From: JBGTFE01 sp036403235
GTDB lineage: Bacteria; Acidobacteriota; Blastocatellia; Pyrinomonadales; Pyrinomonadaceae
Direction: 5' to 3'
DNA: 47,116 bases
Assembly (NCBI GenBank): GCA_036403235.1
Contig: DASWRI010000012.1
Location: forward strand, 1-47,116
Shown: positions 33,851 through 43,563 of the stretch, piece by piece
How positions within the stretch are numbered: the stretch's first letter is position 1
How the letters are laid out: each line of letters begins with the position of its first letter
Program-made: the position numbers and the translations under genes
Notes under the pieces: generated by a model
What the model saw: the letters and a program-made list of their open reading frames with translations, nothing else
What the model was told of the DNA's origin: nothing
Database searches by the model: none

Positions 33851-36800
33851 ATGAAAATGGCAATCAAATCAGACCAAAACCAACCGCGCAATTTAGTTCA
33901 AGGCACAGTCAGCGATAAAAACAATAGGAAACTTTCAGGGCTTTTAGTAAGAGCCTTTGACCGCGATATGCGTTCGGAAGGTCTTCTGGGAGAATGTCCG
34001 ACCGATACTAAAGGCGAATACCGGATTGAATACTCGGCAGAGCAATTTAACTGGGCGGAAAAGCAAACCGCCGATTTGTGTATGAAGGTATACGGTGCCG
34101 GAGGCCGCGACCTGCTTTACGAGACCGAGATAGAACAGATTATTTTTAACGCTTCACCTTCCGAAGAAATCAATATCGTCATTCAGACTGAGATAAAAGC
34201 CGAAGAAAATGAGTTCGACCTCATACTGCGGGAGATTTCCGTTTTAATCGGCGGAGTGCCGGCGGCGCAGCTTAAGGAAAATCGGGAAAACCGCGATATT
34301 ACCTTTTTATCGAGAGAAGCGGGCATCAGCGCCGAAAAATTAGAGCATCTGGTCGTCGCTCATCGCCTCAAAGACGAATCGAAAATAGATGCCGCGTTTT
34401 TCTATGCCCTGTTGCGGAAAAACACTCTGCTGAAAATCGACCTAACAAAATCGCTCCAGACCAGATTATTTATCGACATCAACGCCGAGCTGGCGCCCTT
34501 GCTCTATGACGCCGCCCTGGCGGACGGAAAAATCGTGCAGCGCGACGTGACCGCCGCCGTAAAAGAAACGATTGTGCCCGCCAGAGTCGGCAAGGAATTG
34601 AACCAAAATCTCTCGCTCTTAAAACAATATCGGCAAAGGGCAGAAGAATATTATCGCGACGAGCATCCGAAAAAAATATTAAATATCCTCAGCCGTTTCG
34701 TGCTCGAAGATAAAGTCGGCGAAATCGGCAGGCTTTTCCGCGAAAACAAAAACGACATCGGAACGTTTTTCAAAAAAATCAATGATAATTCCTTTTTTAA
34801 AAATGAGTCGAAAGCCTCCGGCGCCAAAACGTCGCTGGCATTGGCGGAACTGCTCGGTTTTGACGACGCCGTCATTTCTCAGGTCAGGCAGGCGCAAAAA
34901 ATTAAAACGCCGGAAGACGTTCGGCGGCTGGCGGCTTTAAACAAAGCCGACTGGAAAAAAGTGCTGACCGAATCGGCAGGCAAAATCAATATCAACGGTA
35001 AACCGCTGGACAAAAAGCTGATTAATTTTCACGCCTCGGCTTTAGCCAGAAAAATGGAGAAGGAATTTCCGAGTGTCGCCTTTGCAGCTCAGCTGGAAAG
35101 AGAAAAAAAACCGGTTCTGCAAAATCAGGATGCCATCCGGAGTTTTCTGAAAAAACACGCGGATTTCGATTTGCAGACCAGCAGCATCGACCTTTTTCTC
35201 AAAGAGAAAAAATTAACCGGCGAGAAAAGCGACGCCGTGCGTGACGAGTTAAAATCCCTCCAGCGAGTTTTTAAGCTCGTCCCGCACTACGGCAAAACAA
35301 ACGCGCTGCTGCAAAAAAATATTCATTCGGCACAAAGCGTCGCCGCCATCGGCGAAACCCGGTTTGTCAAAGAAGTCGCGCCCGGAGCCGGAATCAGCGG
35401 CCGCGAAGCCAAAAAAATATTTAAAAAAGCGGAAAGAATCAATGCGGCGGCGATGCTCGTCATCGGCGAATTGCAGGATACGATGCGCGCGCTGGACGTT
35501 CCGGCGTTGCAGATGAATGAGGTCGCGGCAAAACTCCAAGCGGTGAGCAAAGATTTTCCAAATCTTAAATCGCTTTTTAAATTAACCGATACCTGCGCCT
35601 GCGAGCATTGCCGTTCCGTTTACAGCCCGGCGGCTTATTTAGTGGAGATTTTACAGTTTCTGGATAATCGGAGCGTCGTCGATTTGACGATTCCTGCGCC
35701 GCCGCCGCCGGTAACGCGCCCGTCCGTTAACATCGCCAAAGATGTTTTGTTTGAACGCCGACCCGATTTGGGCGACATCGATTTGGGATGCGAGAATGCC
35801 AACACGCCCGTTCCATATATCGATCTCGTCTGCGAGCTGCTCGAAGAAGCCGTCGCGCCGGATGCCGGCATCGGGTTTGCGGGCGTGCTTTCCGACGGAG
35901 CCGATTCGTTAAAGGGAAAAATCTCTAATGCTCTGCTCGACGCCTTGACGGCTGCCAGAATTCCCGTCACCGACCAGGCGCAGATATTTGAAACGGAAAC
36001 CACCGCCGGCTCGTCGGCGACGCTGCCGCATTATCTGCGCGATAAAGAAGCGGTTTGCAAGATAATTAACAACGGCGGAAACAATTATACCGTCAGGCGT
36101 CTGCGCCAAACGCTGGCTGCCGCCGAAGAGCTGGCTGCCGCGCCCGCGTATGTCAATGAAAAAGCCTACATCGAATTGCGCGATAATTTTTATGCTTTCA
36201 AGCTGCCTTTTGATTTGAATCTGACGGAAGCGAGAGCTTATTTTTCCCGTTTTGACATCGCGCGCCCGACGCTGATGTCCGATTTTCAGGTGTCAAATGT
36301 TCCCGCCGACGAAGAAATTGCAGCAGACGCTTTAGGATTGACCGACACGGAAAGAAATATGATTGCGACGCCGGACGCAGGCAATCAACAATCGTTCTGG
36401 AACACGACGATGGCAGATGCCGTCACTGAAATGAAAATCGTGGATACTTTCCTGACCAAGTCGGGGCTGACTTACAAGGAGCTCGATTTGCTTTTGTCGC
36501 TGAAATTTATCAACCCGGCGGCCAATCTTTTTATCAAGCACCTCAACCTTACCTGCGACACCGCGCAAAAGGAAATCGCCAATCTCGACGCGGCGGCGTT
36601 AGACCGTATTCACCGCTTCCTGAGGCTGCAAAAGAAAACCGGCTGGAAGTTTGAAACGCTGGACGAGATTATTTCGCAGCCTAGGCTCGGCAACGGAAAG
36701 CTCGACGCCGTCGACGATGACGGCGACGGCGTGACCAACGGGAACGAGTGCCTGATTAAGGCGGCAGCCTTAAAGAAGCTCGCCGAAAAAACCGGAATCA

Positions 36801-39800
36801 AGCTCGAAGAATTGCTCGGTTTTTACGGCGAGATACCGCACGCGGAATTAACGAACGCAGATAAAAAACCGCTCTATCAACAGATTTTTCTCAACAAGGC
36901 AAAAAACGGTTTTATCGACCCGGGCTTATTGCCCGAAAAAATCGACGGCACGCAATCGCTGAGCAATTTTAAAACTTCCTTGTCGGTTTGTCTGCATTTA
37001 TCCGAACAGGATTTTGACAAACTGCTTCCCGCGCTATTGAACGCAGATATGACTTTCGCCAACCTCAGCGCGTTATACGCGACATCCTCGCTGATACGCA
37101 AGCTCAAGCTGAAAGTGGATGATTTTATCATTCTGACCGAACTGACGGGAATCGATATACAGGATTCGCCCGAATCGACGCTGGAGTTTGTCGAAGCCGT
37201 TACGGCGGCGAGACAATTCGCGTTAAAACCGGCGGATATAAAATTTATGCTCCGGCACGAAGCGAAAAATCTGGCGGACAGGGAGATTAAAGACGATAAA
37301 ATCAAATCGGTAATCAAGAAATTACAGGCAGATTTCCAAAAAGCCTTTATCGCCAACCGCTCTCCTTACGACGATGCGTTAAACGCCGATGAACAAAAAG
37401 AAATGCTGCAAAATCTCCTCTCGAAATTGCGCGGCATCGTTGAGACGGACGTAAAAACATTCACCAGTTTAATCGACGGCAACTGGATATTTAGCTGGAC
37501 GGATGAAACCGGCGCAGTCATCAATTCTACCAATGCGGCGCAAGCCATCGTTTTTTTACAGAACCGGCTCGATAAATTTTTTGATACGACGTCAATCGGA
37601 ATTGCCCTCAACGCATTAGCTGCCGTCCTCCCGCTGGCAGCGACCGCCAATGCCAATGAAGCCGCCGCTCTGACGGCAATCGATGTCGCTCAGCTGGCAG
37701 TATTAACGGCGGCAACGCCCGTCGCGCTCGCCGCCGCGCAGGCACAATTGACTGCTGCCGTCGCCGCCGAAGTCGGCACATTAGCTGCCGCGAAGGCTGC
37801 CGGCGCGAATGTTGAGAACAAGCGAAAAGACTTGTTAAAGTCTTTTCTCGACCCCGTTTCCGATTTCTTTTTTAAGGACGCCAAGAAAGGAGCGCTTCTG
37901 CAAACGCTGGCGGCTTCCTTTAAAACGAACGAGGAATTAGCGGAAATCGTTGTCGACAACGCACTGCTCAGACAGCCTTTGCCCGGCACTGATTTGATTG
38001 GCGATTTGCTCCAGACCGATGCGTTAATCGACAAGGCGAATACGCCGCCGGTGCTGCCGGCCGTCACCGACGCGGCTTTTCCGGCGCAATATAACGCGAT
38101 TCGACTGCTGCATAAATTGTTTCCGCTGCTGAATTCCTTCAAGCTGGCAACTGAAAACGTTGCCTGGCATCTGCAAAACAACGCTCTGCTCGGATGGTTT
38201 AAGCCAGACGCCATTCCCTATCAGGCGGCACAAAATCCGGTCGATTATTCGACTTATGCCGCTTTCGCGGAAACGCTTTCGCTAGCCGGACAGCTAACGC
38301 CCGTGCCCAATTCCGCCGATGCGGAAAATCCGCTGACCTTCTATCAGGCGGTGGAAATGCTTTTGCCCGGTAATCCGACGACCCGCGCTGAGTGGATAGA
38401 CACTTTTTCTTTGCTGACAGGTTACGATAAAGCAGATGCGAACGCTATTGACGCTTATTTGTTCCCGGTTTTCAGCCTGAACGATTATCGCGACGTCGAA
38501 ACCTGGAAAGCTGTCGAAAGATGCGTCGAGCATCTCAGAAAACTAGGCTCGACCGTCGCGCAGGTGAAGGAATTTATCAAGCCGGTGCTGACCGGCGTGG
38601 ATACTGATTTGCTGCGGATGGCGTTAAAAGTCCGTTACGACGAAGAAGTCTGGCTCGATACCCTGAAACAAATCACCGACACGGTTCGCCCGCAAAAGAG
38701 AGACGCGCTGGCGGCGTATCTGCTGGCGATTAATCCTGAGATGAAGGACGAGAATGATTTATACGATTATTTTCTGGTCGATGTGGAAATGGAGTCGTGT
38801 ATGCCTTCGTCCAGAATCGTGCAAGCGCACGGAACCGTTCAGCTTTTTGTCCAGCGCTGTTTGATGGGACTGGAGCCGTCAGCCGCCGCTGATTTGAACA
38901 ATGATAAAAAATGGGAGCAGTGGAAATGGATGCGAAATTATCGCGTCTGGGAAGCGAACCGCAAAGTGTTTCTTTATCCGGAAAACTGGATTGAAGCCGA
39001 ATTGCGCGACGATAAATCATTTCTGTTTACGGAACTCGAAAACGAGTTGTTACAAAACGAGCTCAACGAGTTTACGGCGGAAGACGCGCTTATCAGATAT
39101 TTGGAAAAACTTGATAATATCGCCTTTCTGGAAGTGGTCGCCACTTGGTATCAGACCGACATCAAGACGATGCACGTTTTTGCCCGCACCAAAGGCGGCG
39201 ACCCGGCGATTTATTATTACCGGAGATTCGAGCAGGAACGATTCTGGACGCCCTGGGAAAAAGTAGAGCTCGATATAACGGGCGATCATCTTTTAGCCTT
39301 TGTCCGCAATAATCGTTTGTGTCTGGCTTGGCTCGTTTTCAGCGAGGTGCCCGACCCGAATCCGCAATCGACGGTTCCGAACATAAATTCACCCGGCGCT
39401 ACATCCGTGGACAAGCCGAAACGGAAATTAAAAATTCAAATAGCCGTCAGCGAGTTCGCCAATAAAAAATGGCAGCAGAAAAAGGTTTCGGCGCAGGGCA
39501 TTGAAACACCGTCCAATTTTACTGACGCCGATTTGCCGCGAAACCGGTATAATTTATTGTATTTTGAATGGGGTCAGCAAATATGGCTGTTCAGCACGCG
39601 TTTCTCACATAATCAGGAAATAAACGAAGTAAACGGCATCTTTAACATCGCCGGCTGCAAGGGCTACCCGGAACTGGCATTCCAAGGTAATTCCTTTATT
39701 CCCGACTTTTTGCCCGACTTCCAGCATGCGGTGTTAAATACGCAACGTTACGGAGATTTGACTCTGACCATCAATGACAATTTATCGGTGAGAAACGGAA

Positions 39801-42800
39801 TCTCCTTTTTCCAGTTTCTTGAACTTTTGTCGAAAACACCCAATAATTTCAAATTAACTTATCCGCTTCAGCTCACGCTGATTGATTTGGTCTCCCTGCT
39901 TCTCCAGTATTTGCTGCTGCATATTTACGGGCGCGGCAATAACGACCGCGCCTTCAAAATCCCGCTCGGCACTTTGCTTCCTTATTTTATGGAAGACAGC
40001 CACCACGCCTACGTTATTATTCCGGGATTTTACCGCGAAGATAAAGACCCGCGCGGCAAGCCGGTCTATGTAAAACGCACTGGCTCAAACGCTCTCCAGC
40101 TTATCGAGGATATTATCGCTCTGTTCACGAAATACCTGACTAAATACAATGCTAACCCGGCACAGGATTTAAACGCCCTGTTAGCCGGGCTGAAAGCCGA
40201 TAACGATTACCTGGAAATTGTTGCCGAGATAAAGATTTATATGGGTTTGCAGTATGGTGAGCAGTTCAAAAATATGTATCACCCGCTGGTATGCCCGCTC
40301 CGAACGACGCTTTACAAAGACGGCATTCCCGCATTGATGAGGCGAGAAACACAGTTACAGGTCAGCCCGTTTAATTTCAATAATAATTATCAGCCGACTC
40401 CGGCAGTTCCACTGCCGCGCCCGGTCGAAGACATCGATTTTAGTAGTGATGGAAGCTACAGCGGTTACAATTGGGAGCTGTTTTTTCATATCCCGTTTCT
40501 GCTGGCGACCCGTTTAACCAAAAATCAGCAATTTGAAGAGGCGATGGACTGGTTTCATTATATGTTTAACCCAACCGGCGCTTTGGATGGCGATACGCCG
40601 CAGAAATACTGGGTGACGAAGCCGTTTTTCCTGACCGAAGATTACGTCAGCCAGCGAATCGATACTTTGCTGTATAAAATCGCCAATCCCGTCACGCCCG
40701 AAATCGCCGAGCTGGAATTTGCCATCGACGAGTGGCGGGACAAGCCGTTTCAGCCGCACGTCGTCGCTCGTTTCCGCCCGGTCGCCTATCAGAAAGCATT
40801 GCTCATGAAATATCTCGATAATCTCATCGAATGGGGCGATTATCTCTTCCGGCAGGACACGATGGAATCTATTGTTCAGGCGACCCAGATGTATATTCTG
40901 GCTGACAAGCTGCTCGGACCGAAACCGAGAATTATACCGCCCGTCATCAAAGCCCCGTATGAAACCTACAACCAGATAGAAGGCAAGCTCGACGCCTTCG
41001 GCAATGCCTTGATTGATTTGGAAAATATATTACCCGACCTTTCGTCGATGCCCGAAGGCGGCGCAGAACTGCCGCCTCCGCCCGTCACCTTATCGATGCT
41101 TTATTTCTGCATCCCGCAGAACGACAAAATGCTGGATTACTGGGACCGCATCGCCGACCGGCTGTTTAATATTCGTCACTGCCGCAATATCGAAGGCGTC
41201 GAACGCAGTCTGGCTTTATTCGCGCCGCCGATTGACCCGGCAATGCTGGTTCGCGCTGCCGCTTCCGGGCTGGATATTTCTTCCGTTCTGGCCGGAATAA
41301 ATGCTCCGACGCCGTTTTACAGATTCAACGTGCTTTCACAGAAAGCGACCGAACTGGTTCAGGAAGTAAGAAATCTCGGTAGCTCACTGCTCCAGGCTTT
41401 GGAAAAGAAAGATGCCGAAGCGATGTCGCTTTTGCGCAGCGAGCTGGAAACGAAAGTGTTAAAAGCGGTCAGAGATATGAAGCTGCTTCAAATAAAAGAA
41501 GCCAAAGAGCAAATCGAGATTTTAAAGGGAACCAAAGCCGTCACCGAAGAACGAAACAAATATTACTCGAATATCCAGAAGATAATTCCTCACGAGCAGT
41601 TAAATCTGGATAAATTATCCGAAGCCAAAGATTGGCAATTAGCCGCTAATATAACTTACGCGCTTGGGGCTGGTTTGGCTCTTATCCCGGACTTGACTCT
41701 GGGCGTCTCAGGTTTCGGCGGCTCGCCGGAAGGCGCCGCCAAATTCGGCGGCAGCCTTCTGGCGCACAGCACCGACGCCATCGGAAAGGGATTGTCTATT
41801 TTCAGTGCCATCGCTTCTTACGAAGCAAATCGCGCCTCGATTCTGGGCGGATATGACCGGCGTTTTGATGATTGGAAACTCCAGGAGCGGGTAGCCAAAA
41901 AAGAACTGGCTCAAATAGATCGCCAAATCGTCGCGGCCGAAATTCGCCGCGACGTGGCGGAGACGGATTTAAAAAATCATGATTTGCAAATTGAAAACGC
42001 TAAAAAGACCGATGAGTTTATGCGCTCGAAATTTACCAACAAGGAGTTGTATGAATGGACGATTGGTCAAATCAGCTCGGTTTATTTCCGAGCCTATCAA
42101 CTGGCGTATGACTTTGCCAAAAAAGCCGAGCGCTGTTATCGATTTGAACTCGGCAATAACGATACTTTTATCGGATTCGGTTACTGGGACAGCCTGAAAA
42201 AAGGGCTGCAAAGCGCCGACCATCTGCTTCACGACATTAAGCGAATGGAAACCGGCTATCTCGACAAAAACAAACGCGAATACGAAATAACCAAGCATGT
42301 TTCGCTGGCTTTGCTCGACCCTCTGGCTTTAGTCAGGCTGCGCGCCGCCGGTGTTTGCGATTTTGAAATACCGGAAGCCATCTACGATATGGATCATCCT
42401 GGACACTATTTCAGAAGAGTAAAATCCGTCAGCATCAGCCTGCCTTGTATTGCCGGACCTTATACATCGGTGAGCGCTAAATTATCGCTGGTCAGCAACA
42501 AATATCGGAAGAATACCGCCAAAGCGCAGGGCGCAGGAACGCCGAAAGAGGAATATGAAGAAGTCGCCGGCAACGACGAAAGATTTACCTACAACGTCGG
42601 AGCCATCCAATCCATCGCCGCCAGTAATTCGCAAAACGACAGCGGTATGTTCGAGTTAAATTTCCGTGACGAACGCTATCTGCCGTTTGAAGGCTGCGGC
42701 GTTGTCGGCACCTGGCAGCTGGAACTTCCGAAAGAGGTTCGACAGTTTGACTACAACACCATTTCGGATGTTGTTTTGCACGTTAAATATACTGCTAGAG

Positions 42801-43240
42801 AAGGTGGCGGCGGTTTGCGGGGGCTTGCTGAATCGACTTTAAAGGAAAAACTGCAAGAGATAAAACAACAACTCAATCAAACCGGATTACATATTGCCTT
42901 AGATATGAAGCATGACCTACCGAATGAGTGGAACTTGCTTAAAACGAGCGGCATGATTAATTTAACCATAGCTAAATCAAGGCTGCCCTATTTTGTCCAA
43001 TCGATTGAGGGTGTTGAGATTGAAAGTGTAACTTTTATAGCACAGGTTAAAAACAATCCAGCTTCCTATTCGGTTAACATTGACGAGAATGCGGTAAATT
43101 TATCGAGAATTGACGAGTGGAAGTTATGTCATGGCAAAAAGAACGGTATAGAAATCGAAACTTCTTTTGAATTATCGGTAAACCCGGCACAATTAAGCAA
43201 TCTTGAAGGCTTGATGATAGTTGTAAAATATAGCTTTTAA
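33851..43240 (+). CDS. Tc toxin subunit A (TcA), channel and receptor-binding protein
   Basis: This protein of 3129 residues would form the pentameric bell that binds target cells and injects the BC-borne toxin. Residues 15-120 are a carboxypeptidase regulatory-like beta-sandwich, not usual in TcdA1 of Photorhabdus (about 2516 residues). The VRP1-like region has TDTCACEHCRSVYSPAAYL near 580, and the toxin N-terminal region has NYRVWEANRKVFLYPENWIE near 1697. Near 2200 comes YSGYNWELFFHIPFLLATRL, and the long helices of the pore domain lie at about 2514-2743 (KEAKEQIEILKG to WTIGQISSVYFRAYQLAYDF). Unusual parts are a Ca-type loop VDDDGDGVTNGNE near 955 and an Ala-rich insert near 1250-1320. 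GGAGG is 3 bases before this ATG; the ATG two codons later (33857) has better spacing and may be the true start. Confidence 0.92.
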   Translation: MKMAIKSDQNQPRNLVQGTVSDKNNRKLSGLLVRAFDRDMRSEGLLGECPTDTKGEYRIEYSAEQFNWAEKQTADLCMKVYGAGGRDLLYETEIEQIIFNASPSEEINIVIQTEIKAEENEFDLILREISVLIGGVPAAQLKENRENRDITFLSREAGISAEKLEHLVVAHRLKDESKIDAAFFYALLRKNTLLKIDLTKSLQTRLFIDINAELAPLLYDAALADGKIVQRDVTAAVKETIVPARVGKELNQNLSLLKQYRQRAEEYYRDEHPKKILNILSRFVLEDKVGEIGRLFRENKNDIGTFFKKINDNSFFKNESKASGAKTSLALAELLGFDDAVISQVRQAQKIKTPEDVRRLAALNKADWKKVLTESAGKININGKPLDKKLINFHASALARKMEKEFPSVAFAAQLEREKKPVLQNQDAIRSFLKKHADFDLQTSSIDLFLKEKKLTGEKSDAVRDELKSLQRVFKLVPHYGKTNALLQKNIHSAQSVAAIGETRFVKEVAPGAGISGREAKKIFKKAERINAAAMLVIGELQDTMRALDVPALQMNEVAAKLQAVSKDFPNLKSLFKLTDTCACEHCRSVYSPAAYLVEILQFLDNRSVVDLTIPAPPPPVTRPSVNIAKDVLFERRPDLGDIDLGCENANTPVPYIDLVCELLEEAVAPDAGIGFAGVLSDGADSLKGKISNALLDALTAARIPVTDQAQIFETETTAGSSATLPHYLRDKEAVCKIINNGGNNYTVRRLRQTLAAAEELAAAPAYVNEKAYIELRDNFYAFKLPFDLNLTEARAYFSRFDIARPTLMSDFQVSNVPADEEIAADALGLTDTERNMIATPDAGNQQSFWNTTMADAVTEMKIVDTFLTKSGLTYKELDLLLSLKFINPAANLFIKHLNLTCDTAQKEIANLDAAALDRIHRFLRLQKKTGWKFETLDEIISQPRLGNGKLDAVDDDGDGVTNGNECLIKAAALKKLAEKTGIKLEELLGFYGEIPHAELTNADKKPLYQQIFLNKAKNGFIDPGLLPEKIDGTQSLSNFKTSLSVCLHLSEQDFDKLLPALLNADMTFANLSALYATSSLIRKLKLKVDDFIILTELTGIDIQDSPESTLEFVEAVTAARQFALKPADIKFMLRHEAKNLADREIKDDKIKSVIKKLQADFQKAFIANRSPYDDALNADEQKEMLQNLLSKLRGIVETDVKTFTSLIDGNWIFSWTDETGAVINSTNAAQAIVFLQNRLDKFFDTTSIGIALNALAAVLPLAATANANEAAALTAIDVAQLAVLTAATPVALAAAQAQLTAAVAAEVGTLAAAKAAGANVENKRKDLLKSFLDPVSDFFFKDAKKGALLQTLAASFKTNEELAEIVVDNALLRQPLPGTDLIGDLLQTDALIDKANTPPVLPAVTDAAFPAQYNAIRLLHKLFPLLNSFKLATENVAWHLQNNALLGWFKPDAIPYQAAQNPVDYSTYAAFAETLSLAGQLTPVPNSADAENPLTFYQAVEMLLPGNPTTRAEWIDTFSLLTGYDKADANAIDAYLFPVFSLNDYRDVETWKAVERCVEHLRKLGSTVAQVKEFIKPVLTGVDTDLLRMALKVRYDEEVWLDTLKQITDTVRPQKRDALAAYLLAINPEMKDENDLYDYFLVDVEMESCMPSSRIVQAHGTVQLFVQRCLMGLEPSAAADLNNDKKWEQWKWMRNYRVWEANRKVFLYPENWIEAELRDDKSFLFTELENELLQNELNEFTAEDALIRYLEKLDNIAFLEVVATWYQTDIKTMHVFARTKGGDPAIYYYRRFEQERFWTPWEKVELDITGDHLLAFVRNNRLCLAWLVFSEVPDPNPQSTVPNINSPGATSVDKPKRKLKIQIAVSEFANKKWQQKKVSAQGIETPSNFTDADLPRNRYNLLYFEWGQQIWLFSTRFSHNQEINEVNGIFNIAGCKGYPELAFQGNSFIPDFLPDFQHAVLNTQRYGDLTLTINDNLSVRNGISFFQFLELLSKTPNNFKLTYPLQLTLIDLVSLLLQYLLLHIYGRGNNDRAFKIPLGTLLPYFMEDSHHAYVIIPGFYREDKDPRGKPVYVKRTGSNALQLIEDIIALFTKYLTKYNANPAQDLNALLAGLKADNDYLEIVAEIKIYMGLQYGEQFKNMYHPLVCPLRTTLYKDGIPALMRRETQLQVSPFNFNNNYQPTPAVPLPRPVEDIDFSSDGSYSGYNWELFFHIPFLLATRLTKNQQFEEAMDWFHYMFNPTGALDGDTPQKYWVTKPFFLTEDYVSQRIDTLLYKIANPVTPEIAELEFAIDEWRDKPFQPHVVARFRPVAYQKALLMKYLDNLIEWGDYLFRQDTMESIVQATQMYILADKLLGPKPRIIPPVIKAPYETYNQIEGKLDAFGNALIDLENILPDLSSMPEGGAELPPPPVTLSMLYFCIPQNDKMLDYWDRIADRLFNIRHCRNIEGVERSLALFAPPIDPAMLVRAAASGLDISSVLAGINAPTPFYRFNVLSQKATELVQEVRNLGSSLLQALEKKDAEAMSLLRSELETKVLKAVRDMKLLQIKEAKEQIEILKGTKAVTEERNKYYSNIQKIIPHEQLNLDKLSEAKDWQLAANITYALGAGLALIPDLTLGVSGFGGSPEGAAKFGGSLLAHSTDAIGKGLSIFSAIASYEANRASILGGYDRRFDDWKLQERVAKKELAQIDRQIVAAEIRRDVAETDLKNHDLQIENAKKTDEFMRSKFTNKELYEWTIGQISSVYFRAYQLAYDFAKKAERCYRFELGNNDTFIGFGYWDSLKKGLQSADHLLHDIKRMETGYLDKNKREYEITKHVSLALLDPLALVRLRAAGVCDFEIPEAIYDMDHPGHYFRRVKSVSISLPCIAGPYTSVSAKLSLVSNKYRKNTAKAQGAGTPKEEYEEVAGNDERFTYNVGAIQSIAASNSQNDSGMFELNFRDERYLPFEGCGVVGTWQLELPKEVRQFDYNTISDVVLHVKYTAREGGGGLRGLAESTLKEKLQEIKQQLNQTGLHIALDMKHDLPNEWNLLKTSGMINLTIAKSRLPYFVQSIEGVEIESVTFIAQVKNNPASYSVNIDENAVNLSRIDEWKLCHGKKNGIEIETSFELSVNPAQLSNLEGLMIVVKYSF

Positions 43241-43335
43241 AATGTATTTGCTTGATAAGCCAACCATAGGTAAAGGCTCTCACCTGATATTGTTTATAAA
43301 AACTTTTGTTCGTAAAAACCTGTTGACACCAGTTC

Positions 43336-43384
43336 CCAACTTTATTAGCGCACTACAGTAATTATATTTGGGAAATAAAGTTGG
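43336..43384. repeat. Inverted repeat downstream of tcA
   Basis: CCAACTTTATT (43336-43346) and AATAAAGTTGG (43374-43384) match perfectly over 11 bp around a 27-base loop. It could be a weak structure or the trace of a lost insertion; no gene lies inside. Confidence 0.45.
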
Positions 43385-43437
43385 ACAATAAAATCATCTA
43401 ATCTCTATCCCTAGATAAGCTTTTAGAAGATTCAAAT

Positions 43438-43478
43438 AATAAGGCGACTGTTTTTAATTCAGTCGCCTTATTATTTTT
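43438..43478. terminator. Terminator after the Tc operon
   Basis: AATAAGGCGACTG (43438-43450) pairs perfectly with CAGTCGCCTTATT (43460-43472). ATTTTTG follows on the plus strand. It may also serve the convergent helicase operon. Confidence 0.82.
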
Positions 43479-43563
43479 GAATACTTATTTACCGTTTAAT
43501 CTCTTGAGCTTACTTTAAAATTCGTCTTCCTGATATTCCACCGGTAAGAAGATTTTTATTATG

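Noticed and set aside
37690..38214. 174-aa minus-strand ORF within tcA
   Set aside because: Antisense of the Ala-rich insert; biased composition keeps it open.
25612..43240. Contractile injection system or phage tail locus
   Set aside because: No sheath, tube, baseplate or AAA+ gene is present; the two large genes fit Tc subunits.
43323..43352. Promoter with TTGACA after tcA
   Set aside because: The -10 position reads TAGCGC and no plus-strand gene follows.
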